Shown: piece by piece, positions 16,882-23,708 of the stretch
Position numbering within the stretch: position 1 is the stretch's first letter
Layout: each line of letters begins with the position of its first letter
From: Rufibacter glacialis
GTDB lineage: Bacteria > Bacteroidota > Bacteroidia > Cytophagales > Hymenobacteraceae
DNA: 64,000 nucleotides
Assembly: GCF_008271745.1 (NCBI RefSeq)
Contig: NZ_VKKZ01000023.1
Location: 62,001 to 126,000 of the forward strand
Reading direction: 5' to 3'
Program-made: the position numbers and the translations under genes
The notes under the pieces: generated by a model
Told to the model about the DNA's origin: nothing
What the model saw: the letters and a program-made list of their open reading frames with translations, nothing else
The model's database searches: none

Positions 16882-17288
16882 AATTTAAATCAGCTGGTGG
16901 TGGAACCGGTGCCTCTTTGGGTTTCCGGCGGTTTTTCTTCCAATAACTTATAAGGCATACGAAGCTTTTGGTTTTGCATGGCAGAAAAAAGGCGAAGAAG
17001 TGGGAATGGAACGAGGATAGGTTGCAGAGGGTAGAAGGTTGGGCCCTGTAGGTGAGGTTGTAGGCGGCTTTGCTCCACTTGAATGACGGAAAATAATAAG
17101 CATGCATCCTTTAGTTTGCAAAGAGTAGGGTTGGAAGAAGCGGATAGGGGTTTTGGGTTGAGTTTGAAGCGCTTAGGAAGAGGGTGCGGCAGGAGCCGAA
17201 ATCCGGAAATGAAAAAATCTAAATAATTGACTGTTTATATATCCCTTTTAGCCTAATTTGAGTAAAATAGCTCTAAAATGACCCTCCC
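16882..17288. other. Divergent intergenic region, thioesterase / glycogen synthase
   Basis: 407 bp, AT-rich near the glycogen synthase start. A promoter-like TTGACTGTTTATATATCC lies near 17227 and TAATTTG near 17255, but the latter is one base short of TAnnTTTG. I see no operator-like palindrome. Confidence 0.35.
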
Positions 17289-19085
17289 ATGCAACAAATG
17301 TCTTCTGCTTCTCCGCATCTTCTGGAAATAGCCTGGGAAGCGTGCAACCAAGTAGGTGGTATCTACACGGTGATCCGCTCCAAAGTACCGGCCATGATTG
17401 AATACTGGGGCGACCAGTACTGCCTCATCGGGCCTTATTTCCCGCAACATGCGGCCAACGAGTTTGAGCCCACAGATGATTATTCAGATGTGTATGGGCA
17501 GGCCGTGCTGGAGCTGCGGGCGCAGGGGGTGGAATGCTATTATGGAACCTGGCTGGTGACCGGGCGGCCGCGCATTGTGCTCATTAACCCGTACAGCGCG
17601 TTTGGTCAGTTGGGAGAGATCAAATATTTCCTGTGGGAAAACCACCAGATTCCCACCTCCAATGAAGACCTGTTGCACCAGGTGCTGGCCTTTGGGCACC
17701 AGGTAAAGCAGTTCATCACCATCCTGGCCGAAAAAACCCAGGTGGTGGCTCATTTCCACGAATGGATGGTGGGTTCGCCCATTCCTGACCTTCGCCGCGA
17801 GCAGGTGCCGGTAAAGATCGTGTTCACCACTCATGCCACCTTGCTGGGGCGGTACCTGGCCATGAATGACCCTAACTTCTATGACCAGCTCACCTCTGTT
17901 GACTGGCAGCGGGAGGCCCGGCATTTCAATATTGAACCCGCGGTTTCCATTGAGCGGGCCGCCGCCCATGGGTCGCACGTTTTTACTACGGTGAGCGAGG
18001 TAACGGTGCGGGAATGTATCTACCTCCTGGACCGCATCCCGGACACGGTGTTGCCCAACGGGTTGAACATACGCCGGTTCATTGCCATGCACGAGTTCCA
18101 GAACCTGCACCTTACCTATAAGAAGAAGATCCACAAGTTTGTGATGGGGCATTTCTTCCAGAGCTTCCCCTTTGACCTGGAGAAAACCATTTACCTGTTC
18201 ACCTCGGGCCGCTTTGAGTACCGCAACAAAGGCTTTGACCTTACCCTGGAAGCCCTGGCCCGCCTGAACCACCGCATGAAGGTGTCTAAGAGCGACATGA
18301 CGGTGGTGATGTTCTTTGTCACCAAGCAGCCGTTCACCACCATTAACCCGCACGTATTGCATTCCAAGGCCCTCATGGAAGAGATTCAGGATACGTGTGA
18401 TGCCATTCAGGAGCAGATTGGGGAGCGCCTGTTCTATGACGCGGCCACCAGCTCTGACCACCGCCTGCCGGAGCTGAACAAGTACGTGGATGACTACTGG
18501 AAACTGAGGTACCGCCGCACCATCCAGTCCTGGAAGACGCACCTGTTGCCACCGGTAGTGACCCACAACCTGGTAAACGACCAGACCGATGAGATCCTCC
18601 ATTTCCTGCGGACCTCCAACCTGGTGAACAATTCTGATGACCGCGTGAAGGTGGTGTACCACCCTGACTTTATCTCACCCACCAACCCGCTCTTCGGGAT
18701 GGAGTACGGGCAATTTGTGCGGGGCTGTCACTTAGGGGTTTTCCCCAGTTACTATGAACCGTGGGGTTACACGCCGCTGGAGTGCGTGGCCAGCGGCATA
18801 CCGGCCGTCACCAGTGACTTGTCGGGCTTTGGTGACTACGTGAAGAAGAACATCAAAAAACACACCGACAAAGGCATTTACGTGATTGACCGCCACGAGA
18901 AAAGCTTTGACGAATCTGCCGAACAACTCACGCAACATCTGTTTGACTACGTAGAACTGAGCCGCCGCGAGCGCATTACGCAACGGAATAAAGTGGAAGG
19001 TCTCTCTGAGATGTTTGACTGGAAGAAGTTGCTGGTACATTATGAACGCGCCTACCAATTAGCCCTCAGTACCAACCAGGAGTAG
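17289..19085 (+). CDS. Glycogen synthase, GT3 (eukaryote-type)
   Basis: 598 aa. It is related to the yeast/animal GYS family (GT3), not bacterial GlgA (GT5). N-terminal EIAWEACNQVGGIYTVIRSK contains the family glycine-rich donor loop. Further on are HFHEWM, FTTHATLLGR and TTVSEVT, and the C-terminal domain carries the E-x7-E motif in YYEPWGYTPLECVASG with the PAVTSDLSGFG continuation. GT3 enzymes transfer glucose from UDP-glucose to the non-reducing end of glycogen. The branching enzyme at 21486-23507 is also of eukaryotic type, so the two probably work together. ATG 17289 and ATG 17298 are both possible starts. A very strong hairpin follows the gene. Confidence 0.93.
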   Translation: MQQMSSASPHLLEIAWEACNQVGGIYTVIRSKVPAMIEYWGDQYCLIGPYFPQHAANEFEPTDDYSDVYGQAVLELRAQGVECYYGTWLVTGRPRIVLINPYSAFGQLGEIKYFLWENHQIPTSNEDLLHQVLAFGHQVKQFITILAEKTQVVAHFHEWMVGSPIPDLRREQVPVKIVFTTHATLLGRYLAMNDPNFYDQLTSVDWQREARHFNIEPAVSIERAAAHGSHVFTTVSEVTVRECIYLLDRIPDTVLPNGLNIRRFIAMHEFQNLHLTYKKKIHKFVMGHFFQSFPFDLEKTIYLFTSGRFEYRNKGFDLTLEALARLNHRMKVSKSDMTVVMFFVTKQPFTTINPHVLHSKALMEEIQDTCDAIQEQIGERLFYDAATSSDHRLPELNKYVDDYWKLRYRRTIQSWKTHLLPPVVTHNLVNDQTDEILHFLRTSNLVNNSDDRVKVVYHPDFISPTNPLFGMEYGQFVRGCHLGVFPSYYEPWGYTPLECVASGIPAVTSDLSGFGDYVKKNIKKHTDKGIYVIDRHEKSFDESAEQLTQHLFDYVELSRRERITQRNKVEGLSEMFDWKKLLVHYERAYQLALSTNQE

Positions 19086-19124
19086 GAGTATCGTTATTTA
19101 GATAGAATTATTCTTGGCAAAATC

Positions 19125-19176
19125 CGGGTTTGGTTTAGGCGGCGTTAACAGAAAAACGCCGCCTAAACCAAACCCG
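19125..19176 (+). terminator. 22-bp perfect hairpin after glycogen synthase
   Basis: A 22-bp perfect stem (19125-19146 with 19155-19176) around the 8-nt loop AACAGAAA, 40 nt past the glycogen synthase stop and followed by an AT-rich tract (AATTTTAAG). The T tract is poor, but the stem is exceptionally long, so it is a terminator or an mRNA-stabilising structure. Confidence 0.75.
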
Positions 19177-19237
19177 AATTTTAAGTCTATCCATAAATTA
19201 TCTCCTTACCCAGTGGGCGTAACTTTAAGCGCTATCT

Positions 19238-19654
19238 TTGCTAGAACCCTATTCTGGTCCAATGAACTTGGAAATCTTGAGGAAGAGGCAGCACCTATCT
19301 CCTGGGGTTTTGCCTTGTGTCTTCACCCGCATGTCAAAAAAGAGATTGGTAGATTTAGTTGAAATTCCGAAGAAGGAGCTACCTGGTTTTGTTAATCCAT
19401 CGGATCTTAAAGCTCCTCCTGACACTTTGACCTTTCAGAGTGGAACCCTTTGCGTCCATCAGAGGGTTTAGTAGTGCCAGGACAAATTCGCGTCCTTTCC
19501 TCTGGAACCCTTCAAGAACCTGGGATTTCGTTGGCAGAAGCCTTTTTCTGAGATTTGCCCTTCAGTAGCCGTGGATGGATGGCTAAACCTTAGATTGCTT
19601 CCACCTGCCGAGAAGGCTATCTCTGAGGAACTCTTACGTCTTCCCTGCAGATAG
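19238..19654 (+). pseudogene. Possible decayed gene, frame broken by TAG-TAG
   Basis: A single frame is open for about 139 codons except for two adjacent stops at 19469-19474. It has protein-like composition on both sides (MSKKRLVDLVEIPKKEL before; FRWQKPFSEICPSVAVDGW and LRLLPPAEKAISEELLRL after). A perfect TATCTTTG promoter element lies at its 5' end. I do not recognise a family. It may be a remnant gene or chance; I cannot separate the two by eye. Confidence 0.25.
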
Positions 19655-19829
19655 TATCCTTGAAAAGAGGCACCCGCATGGTACTATCCCTTTCACCATA
19701 GAAGAGGGAGAAATCAAAATTTGGTGCAATTTCTTGCGTATTTGTTCGTAAAAATGGCCGCAGAATTACGGAATGCTTTTAAGAATTCTGTTTTTGTGAA
19801 TAATTTAATAAAAAAATTAAGGGGTAGGC

Positions 19830-19859
19830 TTGATGTAGCGTCTGCCTTACTTATCTTTA
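19830..19859 (+). promoter_or_regulatory. Promoter for the GT4 glycosyltransferase
   Basis: TTG (19830-19832), a 19-nt spacer and TATCTTTA (19852-19859), one base off TAnnTTTG. The start codon is 42 nt downstream, a normal distance. Confidence 0.6.
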
Positions 19860-19901
19860 CAAGACACCTCACTTTGCGCATCTTAGTGAATCCATCATAT
19901 A

Positions 19902-21260
19902 ATGAGAAAACTTAAAGTATTAATGCTTGGCTGGGAAGATCAGCCTATTTTAAATGGAGGAGTAGGCAAAGCCTGTTTTCACTTAGCCGAAGCCTTAGCC
20001 AAACAAGTAGAGCTTACCATGATTGTGCCCCAGGCAGATAATCTGGCCCTTGATCAGCATGCTGAGGTAGTGGGGTTAGACGGCCTTGACCTGGAAGAAA
20101 TAAAGCAGGCTCCCGTAGCCAAAACCTTTGAACGATTTGCCACCACCCACCGGGTGCCGGCGGCCCTGTTTCCTTATGAAGACCCTGCTGCCCCTGGGGC
20201 CCAGGCTTATTCCCAAGAAGGGGAAGCGGAGGAAAAACTGGCTTCAGCAAATGGCCTGGGTGAGCCCCAGATTCCATCTTCACCAGCACCAGCACCAGCG
20301 TATGCTTTCCCCCAAGGACAGCCCCAGATCACCTATACCAGTAGCACCAAAGGAACCCTTAATTTTGAGGTGATCCAATTTGCCCGTTACGCGGCCAGAC
20401 TGGCCTCGCATAAAGAGTTTGACGCAGTATATGCCCATGACTGGATGACCTTTTTGGCCGGCATGGAAATCAAAAACCAACGCAAGGTGCCTTTGATTGT
20501 GCACGTGCATAGCCTTTCCTTTGACCGCCAGGTAGGCGAGCCCTTGGGTTGGGTGTATGAATTGGAAACCAAAGCCATGCATGAGGCGGACCTGATTTTG
20601 ACGGTAAGCGACCGAACCGCCCGCATGATCACCAAGCGCTACGGCATATCCGCCAAAAAAGTACAGGTGGTCTATAATGGGGCCGTGAAAACCGAGCTTT
20701 CGCCGGTGAAGTCGCCTAAGAGAAAACAGGTTACTTTCTTGGGACGTTTGGTGGCCCAGAAAGGCCCCTTACAATTTTTGCGAGTAGCCAAATTGGTGTT
20801 GAACAAAGACCCGGAGGTGACTTTTGTGGTAGCCGGGCATGGTCCTCAACTAGACGAAGCCAAGCAGATGGTGAAGCGCCTGGGCATAGAAGCGGCGGTG
20901 ACCTTCACCGGTTTCCTTCCGCCGGTCAAGGCGGAGGCCCTGCTCAAGAATTCCAGCGTCTTCTGCTTGCCCGCCTTGTCTGAGCCTTTTGGGTTAGCAG
21001 CTTTAGAAGCCACCCAAGCCGGACTCCCGGTAGTGATCACCTACCAGACCGGCGCGGCCGAAGTATTACCGGAAGCCAGCATAGCAGATTGCAATGACAC
21101 CGAAGGCCTGGCTCAGCACATCCTGCAGTTGCTGGAAGATGAGGAGCTGCGCAAAAATCAGGTGGAAGCCAATCAGAAAGCAGTGCAGAAACTCACGTGG
21201 GGTACCACGGCTGACCAGGTAATGGAAAGCCTGCACAGCGTTCTGCTTCTGCAGGAATAG
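19902..21260 (+). CDS. GT4-type glycosyltransferase (glycogen-related)
   Basis: 452 aa, a two-domain GT-B glycosyltransferase. The N-terminal Gly loop is NGGVGKACFHLAEAL (18-32); VYAHDWM and VTVSDR-like segments follow; the C-terminal domain has GRLVAQKGPLQFL and the E-x7-E motif in SEPFGLAALEATQAG. It is closest to GT4 and GlgA-like enzymes of alpha-glucan metabolism. A Pro/Ala/Gln-rich insert (about 100-150) looks disordered. Lying between a glycogen synthase and a branching enzyme, it may act as a second alpha-glucan or maltosyl transferase, but donor and acceptor cannot be read from the sequence. It has its own promoter and terminator. Confidence 0.85.
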   Translation: MRKLKVLMLGWEDQPILNGGVGKACFHLAEALAKQVELTMIVPQADNLALDQHAEVVGLDGLDLEEIKQAPVAKTFERFATTHRVPAALFPYEDPAAPGAQAYSQEGEAEEKLASANGLGEPQIPSSPAPAPAYAFPQGQPQITYTSSTKGTLNFEVIQFARYAARLASHKEFDAVYAHDWMTFLAGMEIKNQRKVPLIVHVHSLSFDRQVGEPLGWVYELETKAMHEADLILTVSDRTARMITKRYGISAKKVQVVYNGAVKTELSPVKSPKRKQVTFLGRLVAQKGPLQFLRVAKLVLNKDPEVTFVVAGHGPQLDEAKQMVKRLGIEAAVTFTGFLPPVKAEALLKNSSVFCLPALSEPFGLAALEATQAGLPVVITYQTGAAEVLPEASIADCNDTEGLAQHILQLLEDEELRKNQVEANQKAVQKLTWGTTADQVMESLHSVLLLQE

Positions 21261-21285
21261 AGCCGAAACCCCTTTCCAATACAAC

Positions 21286-21334
21286 AAAAGCCGACCGGCT
21301 GTGATGGGTGACCATCACAGCCGGTCGGCTTTTT
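21286..21334. terminator. Intrinsic terminator after the GT4 gene
   Basis: A 22-bp perfect stem (21286-21307 with 21312-21333), a tetraloop GTGA and a T tract. It lies between the convergent GT4 and branching enzyme genes and has A/T tracts on both sides. Confidence 0.9.
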
Positions 21335-21485
21335 ACTGGACTTTTATATGCCTCTTCCTCTGTTTTTCAGAAGGGAGCTTTAGGAGGTAATGCAGTCAAC
21401 CGGTAAGTAGCTTCTTCCGTTTTAGAGCCCTTTTAAGAAAAAAGGGGAGAAACGTGGGCGCTGCTTGACCAATTCCTTCCAGATA

Positions 21486-23507
21486 TCAATCTTCTCTCCG
21501 CAAGACTAAGGCGGTGCGGTTAGGTAAATAGATGCTCAACCGGGGACCGTATTTGGTGGGTTGGGTGAAGTAGCGGATTGACGTGTCAACGCGGTCATGG
21601 CCACCCGTTTCTGGCGTGTCTGAAGAAAGGACCAGGGAGTAACTACCGGCCTCCAGCACCGGGAACCGGTAATCTGGCACCGAGTTTTTGGGGTGGAAAT
21701 TGAAAAGGAACACCAAACCAGCCCGCTGGAAGATGAGCACGTTGTTGGTGTTATCCTGGTGTAGTTTCTGGGCCGGTCCTTGTTCCAGGAGGGTATTATC
21801 TTGGGCCAGGCCCAGCATGTCTCTCTCAAATTGCCACAACTGCCGGTACCTCAACTCGCCATTGTCCACCAAAGACCATTGCCGCCGGGCGTACTGGTAA
21901 CTCCAGTTATTGCCCAATCGGGGGAAATCTACCCATTCAGGGTGGCCAAACTCATTACCCATAAAGGTAAGGAACGCTTCTCCGCCCAACGAAAGGGTGA
22001 TCAACCTGATCATTTTGTGCAACGCCATGCCCCGGTCAATCACCGGGTGCTGGTCTACGGTGCGCATATGGAAGTACATCTCTTTGTCCATGAGCCAAAA
22101 CGCTATGGTTTTGTCTCCCACCAGAGACTGGTCATGTGACTCGGCGTAGGCCACTGTTTTCTCTCCCTCCCGCCGGTTGGTAAGTTCATACCAGATCTCG
22201 TCCAGGTTCCAATCTTCGTCGCGCTTATGCTTGAGGGTTTTGATCCAGTAATCAGGAATGCCCATGCCCAGACGGTAATCAAAACCTATTCCCCCATCAG
22301 CAATGGGGCGGCAGAGACCGGGCATGCCGCTCATGTCCTCGGCGATCAGCAAAGAACCCGGGGTAAAGGAGTGGGCCAGATCAGAAGCAAGCTGTAAGTA
22401 GAGGATGGCATCTTCGTCTACGCTTTTGTCAAAGTACCGGTCATAGTGGCCAAAAGCTACTCCCTCGCCGTGGTGGTGGTACAGCATAGAGGTCACGCCA
22501 TCGTACCGGAAACCGTCCAGGTGGAATTCCTCCAGCCAGTACCGCACGTTTGACAACAGGAAGCGGCGCACCTCGGGCACCCCATAGTTGAACAACTTGG
22601 AATCCCAGCCCGGGTGGTGCCCGCGGGGCCCCTGGTGGAAATATTGCCCGCCCGACCCGTCAAAGTCTGCCAGCCCTTCGGCCACGTTCTTCACGGCATG
22701 GGCATGGATCAGGTCCATGATCACGGCAATACCCAAACGGTGCGCCTGGTTCACCAGGTATTTCAGGTCTTCAGGGGTACCAAACCGTGACGTGGGGGCG
22801 AAGAAACTGGAGACGTGGTAGCCAAAGGAGCCGTAGTAGGGGTGCTCCATGAGGGCCATGAGCTGCAGGCAATTATACCCCGTTTCTGCGATTCTAGGTA
22901 AAATCTGGTCCGCGAACTCGCGGTACGTGCCTACGCCATGTTTTTCCTGCGCCATGCCCACGTGGCACTCATAGATCAGGGGCTGGGTGAGTTGGGTAGC
23001 ATCAAATTCCTCGTCGGTCCAGGAGAAAGATTCTTCCGGGGCCCAGTACTGGCCCGAGAAATCATAGGTCTCCTGGTCCTGCACAGCCCTGAAGGCGAAG
23101 GGGGAGACCCGGTCGCGGCCTTCTCCCGTGGCGCCCACCACATGCACCTTGAACCGATGACCGTGAAGTACCTGTACCTGGTCCTGGGGAAGGAATACCT
23201 CCCAGATACCGTTTTCTTTTTTCTGCAACGGATGCGCCGCCCGGTCCCAGAAGTTGAAATCCCCAATCAAAGAAAGGGCCTGGGCGGCGGGGGCCCATTC
23301 GCGGTAGCGCCACCCTTGGTTCTCCGGCTCATAATGCAGGCCCATCTGCCGGTGCCAGGCGGCATAGGCGTCAAGGGAGGCGTGTTCATGGTTGATGGCT
23401 TGCCTTGTGTTCTCTAACCTGTCCAGGCGTTTCAAGAGCTGCGGCGCGTAGGGTGCTAGCCAACTATCTGACTGGACTAAGGGAAGCGTAGGGGGTACCT
23501 GTGGCAT
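21486..23507 (-). CDS. glgB: 1,4-alpha-glucan branching enzyme, GH13 (eukaryote-type)
   Basis: 673 aa. An N-terminal CBM48 domain (about 60-160, REWAPAAQALSLIGDFNFWD) precedes a GH13 barrel with nucleophile Asp336 (DGFRYDG), acid/base Glu390 (LLIAEDMSG) and transition-state stabiliser Asp459 (AESHDQSLVGDKT). The order and motifs (GFRYDGVTSMLYHHHG, MGNEFGHPEW) are those of the eukaryotic branching enzymes (GH13 subfamily 8), not the usual bacterial GlgB. It cuts alpha-1,4 chains and re-attaches them as alpha-1,6 branches. Together with the GT3 synthase it forms an eukaryote-like glycogen pair. It lies convergent with the GT4 gene and divergent from the secreted amylase. Confidence 0.95.
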   Translation of the reverse strand: MPQVPPTLPLVQSDSWLAPYAPQLLKRLDRLENTRQAINHEHASLDAYAAWHRQMGLHYEPENQGWRYREWAPAAQALSLIGDFNFWDRAAHPLQKKENGIWEVFLPQDQVQVLHGHRFKVHVVGATGEGRDRVSPFAFRAVQDQETYDFSGQYWAPEESFSWTDEEFDATQLTQPLIYECHVGMAQEKHGVGTYREFADQILPRIAETGYNCLQLMALMEHPYYGSFGYHVSSFFAPTSRFGTPEDLKYLVNQAHRLGIAVIMDLIHAHAVKNVAEGLADFDGSGGQYFHQGPRGHHPGWDSKLFNYGVPEVRRFLLSNVRYWLEEFHLDGFRYDGVTSMLYHHHGEGVAFGHYDRYFDKSVDEDAILYLQLASDLAHSFTPGSLLIAEDMSGMPGLCRPIADGGIGFDYRLGMGIPDYWIKTLKHKRDEDWNLDEIWYELTNRREGEKTVAYAESHDQSLVGDKTIAFWLMDKEMYFHMRTVDQHPVIDRGMALHKMIRLITLSLGGEAFLTFMGNEFGHPEWVDFPRLGNNWSYQYARRQWSLVDNGELRYRQLWQFERDMLGLAQDNTLLEQGPAQKLHQDNTNNVLIFQRAGLVFLFNFHPKNSVPDYRFPVLEAGSYSLVLSSDTPETGGHDRVDTSIRYFTQPTKYGPRLSIYLPNRTALVLRRED

Positions 23508-23639
23508 AATGGCGAGTTTGGGATTGGGTTAAGTTACACTTCCTGAGGGTAAGGTGCAACTTCTGGAGAAGGTGGAAAAATAAGGTTAGAACTTTGTAAT
23601 ATTTACCTGATAAAACGCGCAGAATTTAATAAATTCGCA

Positions 23640-23655
23640 AGGAAATCGATTTCGT
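23640..23655. promoter_or_regulatory. Putative LacI operator upstream of the secreted amylase
   Basis: AGGAAATCGATTTCGT at 23640-23655 matches 15 of 16 bases of the perfect palindrome AGGAAATCGATTTCCT found upstream of susC (48271-48286). It lies 54 nt before the amylase start codon. The regulator is probably the LacI protein at 46984-48039 or a paralogue. Confidence 0.6.
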
Positions 23656-23708
23656 GATTCCCCTCGGTTTGTCTTTTGTCCCATCGTTAAATACTTAATG
23701 CCTATTGC

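Larger units (their letters stand above)
19190..19901. other. Long region before the GT4 gene without an intact gene
   Basis: About 710 bp. It contains a perfect TATCTTTG (19233-19240), a frame interrupted by two consecutive TAG codons (19238-19654, listed separately), and near the end a good promoter for the GT4 gene. No recognisable intact gene. Confidence 0.45.

Noticed and set aside
17484-18662. 392-codon frame on the minus strand
   Set aside because: Shadow of the GT3 glycogen synthase, whose motifs read on the plus strand.
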